A stretch of DNA of 64,000 nucleotides from Candidatus Saccharimonadota bacterium. Lineage in GTDB: Bacteria; Patescibacteriota; Saccharimonadia; Saccharimonadales; Saccharimonadaceae. A program made the translations under genes and the position numbers. The DNA lies in the NCBI GenBank assembly GCA_017406405.1, contig JAFQYO010000016.1, positions 33,584 to 97,583 of the forward strand, given 5' to 3'. Under the pieces are notes generated by a model. It was not told the origin of the DNA and did not search any database. It saw only the letters and a program-made list of their open reading frames with translations. The first letter of the stretch is position 1, and each line of letters starts with the position of its first letter. Below, in pieces: positions 40,089-49,337 of the stretch.

Positions 40089-43000
40089 ATGACTAAACTG
40101 CGAACGAATTTGGAACGGCTTTTTGAGCTGGTTCGAATCGCGTTTATTGTGTGGCTTGGTCTGTTTTTGGTGTTTCCAGAAATGATGCCAGAGGAAGGCT
40201 CCACAGAGGCGGGTGTGCCCGCGACGCCAACATTAGCTGTTTCTCCGTCTGGGACGCTCTCGATCACGGCAGAGGTTGGGACGTTTAGAACAGTTACTCA
40301 AGAGCTAAGCGTAACGACGACTAATTATACGGGCTATAGTTTAATACTAGAAACTTTAGGTGCATCGACAGATTTAGTTCACACTGAAAATGCGGCGCTG
40401 ACGATACCAACTATTGATTTACCGAGTGGCCGAACGAGTATTACTTCATCGGAAATGGAAAATGAATACGGCTTCAGTCTTGACGGAGCGACCTATTTCC
40501 CTGTTCCTGAGCTTGAGGACTCGGCGTTATTAAGGACGACAAATATCGCCAATGCAACGGCGGAAGTAACAAATTTGACTTTTGGAGTGGGTTTGACGAG
40601 TCAGAAACCAGCAGGAACATATGTAAATCAGTTTAGAATTTCTGCGGTTGCAAACGAGTCGACTTATCAGGTTACGTACGAAGCGAATGCAGGCGAAGAT
40701 ACAGTAACCGACATGCCAACTCCGCTCACACAAACAGGTTCGGTGTCTGGCGTAGAATTATATCTTGATTCGGCGATCCCGAAAAGAAGTGGCTACGATT
40801 TCTTAGGTTGGTCAGTAGATCAGAATGAAACGGAGCCAGAAATACCGAGGAATAATTTAGTCTATTTGTTAGATCCAGAAACTACTAATCAGATTACACT
40901 TTATGCGATTTGGGCGGAGAATGTTTGTGAGGCTGGATATATTTGTTATAACGGGAATGGTGATGATGGAACTGGGACGATGCCAGACCAAGCGGTAAAT
41001 TCTAATAGTCGCGTAACTTTGGTTGCTTCTAATTTCTCTAGAACTGGATATGGACTTGCAGGTTGGAATACAGAGCCAGATGGAAGCGGGACACAATATG
41101 GTCAAGGTCAAACAATACAAATCGGAGATGTTAGTGGAGAGGGGTTAAAACTTTATGCAAGATGGATACAATCAGAAGGCATCTTGCAAAACTGGACGGG
41201 TTGTTCGAGCATGAGCGTAGGCGATGCAACGGCATTGACAGATTTTAGAGACGGTCAAACATATTTTGTCGCTAAACTAGCGGACGGGAAATGCTGGACG
41301 AGCGAGAATTTGCGATTTGATCCCCGGGCGGCCTTATTATCCAAAGCCAACACAAATAATCCGACAGATGCTTTCCTTGATACTGCTGGTCTTTCTACCT
41401 CGACGACGTCTTTGTGCTCGACGGATACAGAAGCTTGTATTAACAAAGTTGCCTATAATCTTAATAATTTAGATCGCAACTTGACGCAATCTCCAACAAA
41501 TAATGATAATAGTAGTGCATGGTACAGCTATGGGGCGATGTATAACTGGTTTACCGCGACGGCTGGTAACGGAACATATTCTACAGCTAGCGGTTCTACA
41601 AACGGAGACATTTGTCCAGCGGGATGGAGGATTCCGACGGGCGGTCAAAATAGCGACTTGAGCGCTCTGAATGCGGCCGTGAATAATGGAGTAACGTCAA
41701 ACGATACGGGACTAAAAACTTATCCAGTCAACTATTATTATTCAGGAGATTGGAACACGAATGCTCCGACTGGTCGAGGTACGCAAGGTCGCTTGTGGAG
41801 TCGGACAGCGGCTAGTACAACGAAAGTCTATAGACTTGGATGGAGTCCATCTTCTGCGACAGCCTTGACAAATACTTGGAATAAGACAGTTGGTTTCCCG
41901 GTTAGGTGTATAGTAAAAACAGATAATCCGAGTGCGATAGGGTCGATTCATTATGATGCAAATGGTGGAACTGGAACGATGGCGGACGATACGGGTGTCA
42001 ATCTTTATACGGCGGCGGCTAAGGTTAATAGTTTTACTTTCGAAGGATACGCTTTCTCACAATGGAATACGGCAGCTGACGGAAGTGGCACTGTAGTTAA
42101 AAATGGTGATATGGTTGCGGAAGCGGCAAAAGACTTAGAATTAGGAACTGGAGATACGTTGACTTTGTATGCGATTTGGGGGCAAGAAGTAACTTTGAAT
42201 TACGACGCTAATGGTGGTACTGGTGCACCTGATGCGACGATGATAATTGCAGATTCGTCTCCATATACTTTTACGATTACAAGTGTTAGCCCCTCGAAAA
42301 CGGATCATGTGTTTGTGGGTTGGGCGACTTCTAGTAGCGCAACGAGCGCGGAATATGTTGCCGGAGATACATTCACGACTACGAACACGAATAATACTTT
42401 ATATGCAATTTGGCGGGCGACAGATTGTAATGCTGGACAGATTTGTTATTTTGGAAATGGAGCTGATGAAGGGACGTCCTTGGTACATGAAGTAGCGAGT
42501 GGTGGATCGTCAGTAACACTTTTCCCGTCAGATTTTTCTAGAAGTGGGTATGGTTTTCTTGGGTGGAATACGCGTGAAGACGGCACCGGGACAACTTATG
42601 GAGCTATGGGGACAATGCCGGTTGGGGATTTGTCGGAAGAAGGTATTATAGTTTACGCTAAGTGGCAAGCATCGGAAGGAAACATGCAGGAGTTTACGAG
42701 ATGTTCTAGTATGAGTATTGGCGATGTAACTGCGTTGACGGATGTGCGGGACAATAATACATATGCGATCGCTAAGCTTGGAGATGGTAATTGTTGGATG
42801 ATGGAGAATTTGAGGCTTAATCCAGCGACGGCGAATCTTACCGCTAGCAATACTAACCTTCCGACGAGTAATTTCTTGACTGGAGCTCCGAGTTCGAGTT
42901 CTGCGAATGCTATGTGTAAACAAGATAATATTGCTTGTGTTGATACGATCTCGTTCTACGCTAATAACATCAATCGTGCGCTTCCGGCGGCCTATAATGC

Positions 43001-43418
43001 AACTGGGAATAATTATTCTTTGTATAGTTATGGTGTACTTTATAACTGGTATGCTGCTTCGGCTGGGAATGGGACCTTTTCTATGACAAGCGGAACTGTA
43101 GCGGGGGATATTTGTCCGGCAGGATGGAGATTGCCAACAGGCGGATCTGGTGGAGAGGTTGCGCAACTTAATACAGCGATTAATAGTGGTAATACAAACA
43201 ACGATGCTGGGCTGAGATTGTATCCGGCGAACTTTATATATAGCGGGGATCATAATGGGAGCACAAACGGGGGTAGGGGAACTTATGCTAGATATTGGAC
43301 AGCTACTCCATCGAGCAATAATAATGCGTATCGTTTTGGGATACGCTCAGGCGAAGTAACTCCAGTGAAAGATTATAATAAATGGGACGGTTTCGCGGTG
43401 AGATGTCTTGCTAAATAA
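40089..43418 (+). CDS. Surface protein with InlB-type repeats and two FISUMP domains
   Basis: 1109 aa from ATG 40089. A signal/anchor segment (LVRIAFIVWLGLFLVF) leads into an about 160-residue Thr/Ser-rich region. There follow Listeria-Bacteroides (InlB B-type) repeats, YEANAGEDTVTDMPTPL to ITLYAIW and YICYNGNGDDGTGTM to LKLYARW, then FISUMP domain 1 (about 365-615; CSSMSVGDATALTDFRDGQTY, ICPAGWRIPTGG, GFPVRCIVK). More InlB repeats and FISUMP domain 2 (about 870-1109; ICPAGWRLPTGG, FAVRCLAK) end the protein. The ends of both FISUMP domains match the fold of the DGR cassettes but not their DNA, so this is a related scaffold, not a current DGR target. It overlaps a convergent gene by 46 bp. Confidence 0.9.
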   Translation: MTKLRTNLERLFELVRIAFIVWLGLFLVFPEMMPEEGSTEAGVPATPTLAVSPSGTLSITAEVGTFRTVTQELSVTTTNYTGYSLILETLGASTDLVHTENAALTIPTIDLPSGRTSITSSEMENEYGFSLDGATYFPVPELEDSALLRTTNIANATAEVTNLTFGVGLTSQKPAGTYVNQFRISAVANESTYQVTYEANAGEDTVTDMPTPLTQTGSVSGVELYLDSAIPKRSGYDFLGWSVDQNETEPEIPRNNLVYLLDPETTNQITLYAIWAENVCEAGYICYNGNGDDGTGTMPDQAVNSNSRVTLVASNFSRTGYGLAGWNTEPDGSGTQYGQGQTIQIGDVSGEGLKLYARWIQSEGILQNWTGCSSMSVGDATALTDFRDGQTYFVAKLADGKCWTSENLRFDPRAALLSKANTNNPTDAFLDTAGLSTSTTSLCSTDTEACINKVAYNLNNLDRNLTQSPTNNDNSSAWYSYGAMYNWFTATAGNGTYSTASGSTNGDICPAGWRIPTGGQNSDLSALNAAVNNGVTSNDTGLKTYPVNYYYSGDWNTNAPTGRGTQGRLWSRTAASTTKVYRLGWSPSSATALTNTWNKTVGFPVRCIVKTDNPSAIGSIHYDANGGTGTMADDTGVNLYTAAAKVNSFTFEGYAFSQWNTAADGSGTVVKNGDMVAEAAKDLELGTGDTLTLYAIWGQEVTLNYDANGGTGAPDATMIIADSSPYTFTITSVSPSKTDHVFVGWATSSSATSAEYVAGDTFTTTNTNNTLYAIWRATDCNAGQICYFGNGADEGTSLVHEVASGGSSVTLFPSDFSRSGYGFLGWNTREDGTGTTYGAMGTMPVGDLSEEGIIVYAKWQASEGNMQEFTRCSSMSIGDVTALTDVRDNNTYAIAKLGDGNCWMMENLRLNPATANLTASNTNLPTSNFLTGAPSSSSANAMCKQDNIACVDTISFYANNINRALPAAYNATGNNYSLYSYGVLYNWYAASAGNGTFSMTSGTVAGDICPAGWRLPTGGSGGEVAQLNTAINSGNTNNDAGLRLYPANFIYSGDHNGSTNGGRGTYARYWTATPSSNNNAYRFGIRSGEVTPVKDYNKWDGFAVRCLAK

Positions 43419-44152
43419 GCAATGACGATTGTGAGAATAGTCAAAAAAAAGAGGATTAGGAAGAATGGAGAAAAAATAAGGACGAGGGTCTCTGATTTGA
43501 TTGAAGTGTCGAGGGCTTGAGTTGAGTAACTTACGCGGTATAGGCCGATAGATGGGGATTTGGCCCATTCTTGGAATAATTCTTTAGAGGTTTCGGGATA
43601 GAGTTCAGTTGAAAGAGTATCAAAATAAAGTTGTTTTCCAAAGAGCGAAGACACGGAAAATGTGGAGACTACGGAGAAATCAATGTTTCCGGAGTTTTTA
43701 ACGGAAACGTTGGTAGAAGGATGGCTTTTTATGAGAATAGTAGGAATGCTTGGTTTGGAAAAATTCACGTTGCGGTAGGGCTCAATTGAGGAAGAACCAT
43801 AGAGCTTTATCCCGGCGCGAGAGATAAGTTTGATCGAGCTGGATTTTTCGAGAGAAGGAGAAGTTTCGGCGTAGATTGTTGCGTATTGGCCGCCGGCGGG
43901 AAGGGTTTCTGGATAAACAATAGAAAAGGTGATTTCTTTAGCCTCCTTTGGGTTAAGTTCGAAAGAGGTTTCAGAAAGACTAATCCATTTGGCGAGCATG
44001 CCGTAAGCTGAATTTTTGAGCTCAAGAGGAGGTTCGACAGAAAGATTGACATCGAGAGGTTCTTCACCTGTGTTTTTTACGGTGAAGGAACGTAAAGCTT
44101 CTCGCTCGGTTTCGAGCGAGAAGCGGAATTCAAGCGGGGATACCTCAAGCAT
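43373..44152 (-). CDS. Exported Ig-like protein with C-terminal membrane anchor
   Basis: 259 aa. Beta-rich N-terminal part (about 1-110) of the type seen in DUF916/WxL-like and alpha-galactosidase NEW3 domains: FSLETEREALRSFTVKNTGEEPL then DVNLSVEPP, AKEITFSIVYPETLPAGGQYATI. A second sandwich follows (VNFSKPSIPTILIKSHPSTN; VSVKNSGNIDFSVVSTFSV), then one membrane span at 229-247 (LIFSPFFLILFFLTILTIVI) and a short cytoplasmic tail. No N-terminal signal peptide is visible, so export is uncertain. Its start overlaps the upstream stop (TAATG), so it is translationally coupled to the DUF4367-like gene. Its last 46 bp overlap the end of the FISUMP gene. Confidence 0.7.
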   Translation of the reverse strand: MLEVSPLEFRFSLETEREALRSFTVKNTGEEPLDVNLSVEPPLELKNSAYGMLAKWISLSETSFELNPKEAKEITFSIVYPETLPAGGQYATIYAETSPSLEKSSSIKLISRAGIKLYGSSSIEPYRNVNFSKPSIPTILIKSHPSTNVSVKNSGNIDFSVVSTFSVSSLFGKQLYFDTLSTELYPETSKELFQEWAKSPSIGLYRVSYSTQALDTSIKSETLVLIFSPFFLILFFLTILTIVIAYLARHLTAKPSHLL

Positions 44153-45090
44153 TAGAGGGAGGTAACAATTGACTTAATTTGTTTTTTTGTTAAGTTATTC
44201 CCGGAGGAAGTTAATTTATAGACGATCCCGCCGTTTGTCCAGGCGGCATCGGAGCCGGAAATGAAAATTGTGATTCCTTGTTCGCGGATAGAGGTGTAAT
44301 TTGCACCCCAGGTGGGTTTTGCGTAGGAAGATTCGAGGGTGTCGTTGTCCCAGGTGGACTTTTCTTCGGAGAGGACGAAGCTAGCTCCTTCGGAGTTTAC
44401 GAAGGTCATTTCAAGCTTCCCTTCGGAAGAGACGATATCGGAGAGAGAATAACCGCGAGGAATGTAAGAAGGATAGGCGGCTTCGATTCCGGACTGCATA
44501 GCGGCGACACGAACGGAAAGGTCAGGGGAATTTGTCGAGACAAAATAGCCGATGATGCCGACGGCAATCGCGGCGCAACCGAAAGCGAGGAGGATTTTCT
44601 TTGCGCCGAAGGAACGTTTTGTGGAGATTGTGGCGGGGGCGGAGCTGTCTTTCTCGGCCTCAATTATTTCGACGGACTTCAAAGCGGCTTTAACAGCGGT
44701 ATCTTTCGCTTCTTTGACGGGCTTTTCTGGGGCAGACGAAGAAACGAGGTTTTTCTCAATGGAGGCAGAGAGAGGTTTCGGAGGTTCCGGAGCTATCGTT
44801 GGGGCAGAAGGCGGTTCGGAGGCAACAACCGCAGAGCTTTCCGAGACGGGTTTTAAGGTCTTTCCGGATTTTAAGGCGGAGATGCGTTCGTGGTTTATCT
44901 TTTCGGCGAGGGCTTGGCGTCGTTTCAAATCTTCGGCGCGGCGTTTCGCGACGGAATTAAGCAAGTCGGTTTCGGAAGCTTTTCCAGGTTTTTTAACGTA
45001 TTTTCGGTTTAATGTTGTTGACTTCTGGACGCGCTGATGAGAAGCAGAGCTAGACAGATTTGTCTTTTCGGCGTCAGGATTATTCTCCAT
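44152..45090 (-). CDS. DUF4367-like bitopic membrane protein
   Basis: 312 aa. A Ser/Lys/Ala-rich cytoplasmic half (about 1-165), with charged helical KRRAEDLKRRQALAEKINHE, is followed by one span (KILLAFGCAAIAVGIIGYFV) and an extracellular domain (about 190-312). The latter has PSYIPRGYSLSDIVSSEGKL, MTFVNSEGASFVLSEEKSTW, and TIFISGSDAAWTNGGIVYKL, which matches the DUF4367 sensor-type domain found with anti-sigma factors. No sigma gene is adjacent. It is first in a two-gene operon with the Ig-like protein; SD AGCGAGG lies upstream of the ATG. The family call is from memory of the domain. Confidence 0.7.
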   Translation of the reverse strand: MENNPDAEKTNLSSSASHQRVQKSTTLNRKYVKKPGKASETDLLNSVAKRRAEDLKRRQALAEKINHERISALKSGKTLKPVSESSAVVASEPPSAPTIAPEPPKPLSASIEKNLVSSSAPEKPVKEAKDTAVKAALKSVEIIEAEKDSSAPATISTKRSFGAKKILLAFGCAAIAVGIIGYFVSTNSPDLSVRVAAMQSGIEAAYPSYIPRGYSLSDIVSSEGKLEMTFVNSEGASFVLSEEKSTWDNDTLESSYAKPTWGANYTSIREQGITIFISGSDAAWTNGGIVYKLTSSGNNLTKKQIKSIVTSL

Positions 45091-45183
45091 TGAATTTATA
45101 CCTCGCTGTTTATAATACTTATTTCTATAATAACATTAAGCACTTTTTTATTGCAAGAGCTATTTTTTGTAAAATTTTTATGA

Positions 45184-45189
45184 TATAAT
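45184..45189 (+). promoter_or_regulatory. -10 box for the PEGA gene
   Basis: TATAAT at 45184-45189, with an AT-only tract (ATTATATATATTATAT) between it and ATG 45217; no ribosome-binding site. Confidence 0.5.
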
Positions 45190-45216
45190 TTCTCTTAGGT
45201 ATTATATATATTATAT

Positions 45217-46674
45217 ATGGACGAAAGAGAAAGAATCCAACATCTTCGGCGCATAAAAGTCATCGTAACAGAAATATTTATGTTTATTTCTGTGATTTGT
45301 CTTGTGGTGTTTTTAACGCTGGTTGTGACTGGGTATAGTTTTAATTTGAAAAAACTCGGCGGACAGGGAGAAGTTATCGAACGGACGGGGCTTATTCAGA
45401 TTTCTTCGCTTCCGACGGGAGCGACGATTACGATTGACGGTGGCATTCCGCTTTTGCTTCGTACGAATGCGAGTAGAGCGCTTGGAGTTGGGGAGCACGA
45501 AATATTGCTTTCGCGCGAGGGATATGGAGAATGGAAGAAAACAGTTTCGCTTAAAGAAGGAATGATGTATCGAGTAAACTATCCGAGGTTGTTCCTCGAA
45601 GAGAGAGAAGCGGAAAAAGTGACGACCCTCGAGGGGTTGAGTGCGACAAGCGTGGCGCCGAATATGGAAAAAATGATTGCACTCGCGAACGGGAAGTTTT
45701 ATTTGTATAGTTTAAACGAGACAAAGTCGACGATTGAGGCTCTTGAAGTTTTGAACGGAGATAAAGTGGTCGAGAAAATTGAGAGTTTCGAGGAAATCGA
45801 GTGGGGTGGCAATAGCGAAAGATTGCTTGCGAAGATAAACGGAAAATACGGAGTTTTAAGCGTGAAGAAAACGGCGGAAGTTGTGTTTTTAGATGAAATT
45901 TGGAAAGAACTGAAAGTTAGTAAGGTGAGACTCGAGAGCGAGGCGGGAGATAAACTGATTGTCCTAGATGAGGCCGGAGAACTTCGCGAAATTGATTTGA
46001 AGAGTAAGAAAATAAGCGAGGTGCTTCTTAAAGGGGTTTTAGGGTTCGATAATGACGGAGAGGACGTAGTCTATATCAGGAAACGGAGCGACGAAGAGAT
46101 GAAAGCTAAAGCCGAAGATGAGGAAGAGACGGAGAAAAGTCGATATACCCTCGAGGCTTATCAAATCGGCGCAGAGGAGAGCTATTTAATAGCCGAGCTT
46201 TCGGACGAGAAGCCGAAGATTTCTACCATGAAATATTTTAACGATAATTTATGCGCGGTGGTGAGCGGGGGAAAGATTGAGGTGTATGCCAGCGAAGAAT
46301 GGCCGGGCGAGGACTTTGAGATGGAGAAAGTGTTCGAGGGGGAGATTGGGTTTGAGGCGAAAGAGTTGCTTAAGCGCGGGAAAGGAATGGCCTTTTCGAT
46401 TCGGGGAGTGAACGGAGAGGAACTTGTGTATGACGTCGAGGCGGAGAAGATGATAAAAGTGGAGCTTTCGACGACAAACGGATGGGTTGATGAGTTTTTG
46501 CGGTTTGAGCTCGGAGAGGAAGGAGAGATGAGTGTAGTCGACTATGACGGTCTTAACAAAAGGAAGCTAGTAGAAAAAGGAGTGAACGGGAAACAAAAGA
46601 TCGTTGTTTCCGGGAACAATAAATGGCTGTATTATTTCAAGGGCGAGACTTTAACTAGAGAAAGAATTATCTAG
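45217..46674 (+). CDS. PEGA-domain membrane-anchored protein
   Basis: 485 aa. One N-terminal span (TEIFMFISVICLVVFLTLVV) is followed by a PEGA domain (about 65-130; ISSLPTGATITIDGG, LGVGEHEILLSREGYGEWKK). The rest (about 130-485) is a beta-propeller-like run of short strands: GLSATSVAPNMEKMIALANG, EWGGNSERLLAKINGKYGV, VSGNNKWLYYFKGETL. Such proteins in Firmicutes and CPR are usually exported; the propeller may bind a ligand or partner, unproven. A bidirectional terminator separates it from rpsH. Confidence 0.8.
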   Translation: MDERERIQHLRRIKVIVTEIFMFISVICLVVFLTLVVTGYSFNLKKLGGQGEVIERTGLIQISSLPTGATITIDGGIPLLLRTNASRALGVGEHEILLSREGYGEWKKTVSLKEGMMYRVNYPRLFLEEREAEKVTTLEGLSATSVAPNMEKMIALANGKFYLYSLNETKSTIEALEVLNGDKVVEKIESFEEIEWGGNSERLLAKINGKYGVLSVKKTAEVVFLDEIWKELKVSKVRLESEAGDKLIVLDEAGELREIDLKSKKISEVLLKGVLGFDNDGEDVVYIRKRSDEEMKAKAEDEEETEKSRYTLEAYQIGAEESYLIAELSDEKPKISTMKYFNDNLCAVVSGGKIEVYASEEWPGEDFEMEKVFEGEIGFEAKELLKRGKGMAFSIRGVNGEELVYDVEAEKMIKVELSTTNGWVDEFLRFELGEEGEMSVVDYDGLNKRKLVEKGVNGKQKIVVSGNNKWLYYFKGETLTRERII

Positions 46675-46677
46675 AAA

Positions 46678-46706
46678 AATAACCCCTTCCGGAGGAAGGG
46701 GTTATT
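46678..46706. terminator. Bidirectional terminator between the PEGA gene and the ribosomal operon
   Basis: Thirteen base pairs AATAACCCCTTCC/GGAAGGGGTTATT around GGA, with A/T runs on both sides. It serves the plus-strand PEGA gene and the minus-strand ribosomal operon ending at 46731. Confidence 0.85.
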
Positions 46707-46715
46707 TGATGGTTC

Positions 46716-46732
46716 ATATATATATATATATT
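46716..46732. repeat. (TA)n microsatellite
   Basis: About eight TA units immediately after the rpsH stop codon, between it and the terminator stem. Confidence 0.85.
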
Positions 46733-47132
46733 ACCAGACTTTGACGAGGAGTTCTCCGCCGAGGCCGTTTTTTGTGGCTTCTTGGCCGGTCATAATTCCC
46801 TTTGAGGTCGAAATGAGAACGAGACCACGACCGGATTTTATCTTCGGGATTTTATCAACGGGGACATAGACGCGACGACCCGGTTTGGAAACCTTTTCGA
46901 TTTCGTTAATCTTCGGGGCTTTGTCTTTTTCGTTGATGGTGATGTGAAGAGTACTCCGAGGGGAGTTTTCAATGAGTTCGTAGTCTGCAATAAATCCAGC
47001 TTTTTTCAAGGCTTCTGTGATAGAAACTTTAAGCTTTGAGGTCGGGAGATAGACTTCGCTCTTCCCTACCATGATAGCGTTGCGAATACGAGTCAAGAGG
47101 TCTGCAATTTGGTCAGTTGATTGTAATGACAT
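46731..47132 (-). CDS. rpsH: 30S ribosomal protein S8
   Basis: 133 aa, full length. DQIADLLTRIRNAI at the N-terminus and GRGLVLISTSKGIMTGQEA near the C-terminus are the S8 signatures. S8 binds the central domain of 16S rRNA and in E. coli represses the spc operon. Here it is the last gene of the operon: rplF, rplR, rpsE, rplO and secY, which usually follow, are not in the window. Confidence 0.96.
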   Translation of the reverse strand: MSLQSTDQIADLLTRIRNAIMVGKSEVYLPTSKLKVSITEALKKAGFIADYELIENSPRSTLHITINEKDKAPKINEIEKVSKPGRRVYVPVDKIPKIKSGRGLVLISTSKGIMTGQEATKNGLGGELLVKVW

Positions 47133-47147
47133 ATCTTCTCCTTTCTC

Positions 47148-47417
47148 CTACCAGCTACTCTTGGTTACGCCTGGGATTTCTCCCTTTGAGGCTTTTTCAC
47201 GGAAGTTAATACGGCTCATGCCGAAGCGACGCATATAACCGCGAGGACGACCATCAAGCATATCGCGATTTTTAAGACGAGTGATGGAGGCGTTGCGAGG
47301 GAGTTTTTGAAGCCCCTCGAGGTCGCCGGCGGCTTTTAGCTCGTCGTGCTTTGCTTTATATTTTTCGTACATTTTTGCGCGTTTTTGGTCACGGAGGACA
47401 GCAGATTTTTTAGCCAT
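47148..47417 (-). CDS. rpsN: 30S ribosomal protein S14, zinc-free type
   Basis: 89 aa from the ATG at 47417 ([14 protein letters not shown]); a longer frame would add 11 residues inside rplE. The C-terminal [20 protein letters not shown] and [13 protein letters not shown] blocks are diagnostic. There is no Cys and therefore no zinc ribbon, so it is the C-minus form. It sits between rplE and rpsH as usual. Confidence 0.95.
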   Translation of the reverse strand: MAKKSAVLRDQKRAKMYEKYKAKHDELKAAGDLEGLQKLPRNASITRLKNRDMLDGRPRGYMRRFGMSRINFREKASKGEIPGVTKSSW

Positions 47418-47418
47418 A

Positions 47419-47988
47419 TTATTTTTCCTCCTTCTCAAACGGCATGCCAAAGTTTTCTAGCAATTTTAGACTTCCTTCTTTTGAACCGTTTTTAATAATA
47501 AAGGTGATTTCGAGGCCGTGGAGAACAGCGGAATCTTCGAAGGTGATTTCTGGGAAGACGGTCTGTTCGCGAAGGCCAAGAGAATAGTTTCCTTGGGCGT
47601 CAAAGGCTTTTCGGGAGACGCCGTGGAAATCGCGGACGTGAGGGAGAGCGATGTTTATCAATCTGTCGACAAATTCGTACATTTTGTCGTTTCTTAAGGT
47701 GACGAGATAGCCGACAGGAGCGCCCATGCCTTTTCTGATTTTAAAGGTCGCAATTGACTTCTTTGCGAGGCGAGAAGTCGGGACTTGGCCAGAAATCTTC
47801 TCGAGGGTAAGCTCGACGGTTTCTGTGAAACGTTTGTCTTCACGTTTTTTGCCGACACCAGAAGAGATAACGACTTTCTCGAGTTCGGGAACTTCGTTAA
47901 TGTTTTTTAGCTTTAACTCTTTTTCGAGAGATTTCTTGATTTCTTTGTTATAAAGCTCTTTTAAGCGGGGGATATATTTTTCACTCAT
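47419..47988 (-). CDS. rplE: 50S ribosomal protein L5
   Basis: 189 aa. [39 protein letters not shown] and FLDRL-type [19 protein letters not shown] are L5 signatures. L5 contacts 5S rRNA and the P-site tRNA. Its start overlaps the rplX stop by one base (TAATG). Confidence 0.96.
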   Translation of the reverse strand: MSEKYIPRLKELYNKEIKKSLEKELKLKNINEVPELEKVVISSGVGKKREDKRFTETVELTLEKISGQVPTSRLAKKSIATFKIRKGMGAPVGYLVTLRNDKMYEFVDRLINIALPHVRDFHGVSRKAFDAQGNYSLGLREQTVFPEITFEDSAVLHGLEITFIIKNGSKEGSLKLLENFGMPFEKEEK

Positions 47989-48218
47989 TATTTTTTACCC
48001 TCCTCTTTCTTCAAATTAGAAAGGTTGATGCCAACATGGATTTCTTTCTTGCCTCCTTTCGGGTTTGCATAGGAAGCGCGCATGTGGCGTTCGCGGACGC
48101 CGATTCCTTCGAGGAAGGCAAGGTTCTTCTCGCGGTCGACTTTAACGACTTTAGCGGATTTTCCTTTGTTGGCGCCAGAAATGATTTTTACGGTATCTCC
48201 GGTTTTTATTGTAGCCAT
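47988..48218 (-). CDS. rplX: 50S ribosomal protein L24
   Basis: 76 aa, short for L24 (about 100). The KOW motif is at the N-terminus (IKTGDTVKIISGANKGKSAK), followed by GIGVRERHMRASYANPKGG. The C-terminal extension of most L24 proteins is missing. L24 initiates 50S assembly. Confidence 0.93.
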   Translation of the reverse strand: MATIKTGDTVKIISGANKGKSAKVVKVDREKNLAFLEGIGVRERHMRASYANPKGGKKEIHVGINLSNLKKEEGKK

Positions 48219-48219
48219 T

Positions 48220-48588
48220 TTAGAGTACCTCCGGAGCTAAGCTGATGATTTTTGTGAAGCCGAGGTCACGAAGTTCACGAGGAACGGGGCCGAAGACTCG
48301 AGTTCCTTTAGGGGTTTTGTCGTCGTTGACAAGCACGGCGGCGTTGTCGTCGAAACGGATGGTCGAACCATCTGGGCGACGGATTTGTTCGCGGGTGCGG
48401 ACAATCACGGCGCGGACGACAGCTTTTTTCTTGACTCCGCCGGTCGGGGAGGCATCTTTGACTGAGCAAGTCACGATGTCTCCAACACGAGCATAGCGAG
48501 CACGAGTTCCGCCAAGAACACGGATGACTCCGAGCTCTTTAGCGCCACTGTTATCAGCAACCTTTAATCTTGTTTCTTGTTGTATCAT
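48220..48588 (-). CDS. rplN: 50S ribosomal protein L14
   Basis: 122 aa from ATG 48588 ([20 protein letters not shown]), the normal length; a longer frame would run into rps[21 protein letters not shown] near the end is typical. L14 forms the B8 bridge with 16S rRNA. Confidence 0.96.
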   Translation of the reverse strand: MIQQETRLKVADNSGAKELGVIRVLGGTRARYARVGDIVTCSVKDASPTGGVKKKAVVRAVIVRTREQIRRPDGSTIRFDDNAAVLVNDDKTPKGTRVFGPVPRELRDLGFTKIISLAPEVL

Positions 48589-48589
48589 T

Positions 48590-48913
48590 TTATTCTTTCT
48601 CTCCTTCTTCAGAAGCGGTTTCGACGGTACCCTGGAAGGCATCGTTTGCGTCTTCTTTGAGTTCGATCGAGCCGTGAGACCTTTCAAGGACCTTTACGAG
48701 CGTATATGCTTTGGTCTTTGAGAGGGGGCGGCAGGCGGCGATTTCGACCTTATCGCCTAATTTTGCTTCGTTTTTCTCATCGTGAGCGGTGTATTTACGA
48801 GTTTTCGTATATTGCTTACGATAGAGGGGGTGGGTTTCGCGATTCGTGATGGAGACGGTAATGGTCTTGTCACGTTTATCGGAGGAAACGATCCCGACTA
48901 ATGTGTGTGCCAT
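48590..48913 (-). CDS. rpsQ: 30S ribosomal protein S17
   Basis: 107 aa. [39 protein letters not shown] and [19 protein letters not shown] are S17 signatures. About 20 acidic residues are added at the C-terminus ([17 protein letters not shown]), not usual in S17. Upstream, only two bases separate it from rplP; the rpmC (L29) gene that normally lies there is absent. Confidence 0.95.
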   Translation of the reverse strand: MAHTLVGIVSSDKRDKTITVSITNRETHPLYRKQYTKTRKYTAHDEKNEAKLGDKVEIAACRPLSKTKAYTLVKVLERSHGSIELKEDANDAFQGTVETASEEGEKE

Positions 48914-48915
48914 AA

Positions 48916-49335
48916 TTAGAACTCCTCTTTCTTTATGATTTTTGTACGAACCGGTAATTTGTGGCCAGCGAGGCGAAGGGCTTCTTTAGCTTGTTCTTCG
49001 GTCACGTCAGCGATTTCGAACATAACTGTCCCCGCTTTTACTTTTGCGACGTAGAACTGAGGCTCGCCTTTTCCGCTTCCCATTTTTACGTCGAGCGGTT
49101 TTTTCGTGACTGGGGTATGGGGGAAAATCCGAATCCAGATTTTTCCGCCACGTTTAATGTAACGAGTGATTGCTTGACGAGCGGCTTCGATTTGGCGGGA
49201 GGTAACACGCTCGTTTTGGAGAGACATGAGACCGTAGTCGCCGAAAGCAACAGTGTTGCAACGAGTAGCTACGCCTTCGTTTTTCCCTTTTCTGACTTTT
49301 CTATGTGCGGTTTTCTTTGGAAGTAAAATTGCCAT
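48916..49335 (-). CDS. rplP: 50S ribosomal protein L16
   Basis: 139 aa, normal length. [40 protein letters not shown] and [20 protein letters not shown] are L16 signatures. L16 organises the A-site and helix 89 region. Confidence 0.96.
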   Translation of the reverse strand: MAILLPKKTAHRKVRKGKNEGVATRCNTVAFGDYGLMSLQNERVTSRQIEAARQAITRYIKRGGKIWIRIFPHTPVTKKPLDVKMGSGKGEPQFYVAKVKAGTVMFEIADVTEEQAKEALRLAGHKLPVRTKIIKKEEF

Positions 49336-49337
49336 GA

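Noticed and set aside
40089..43418. The 1109-aa FISUMP protein as a current DGR target
   Set aside because: Its C-terminal DNA does not match the cassettes, and the AAC-derived NNC codon pattern is absent.
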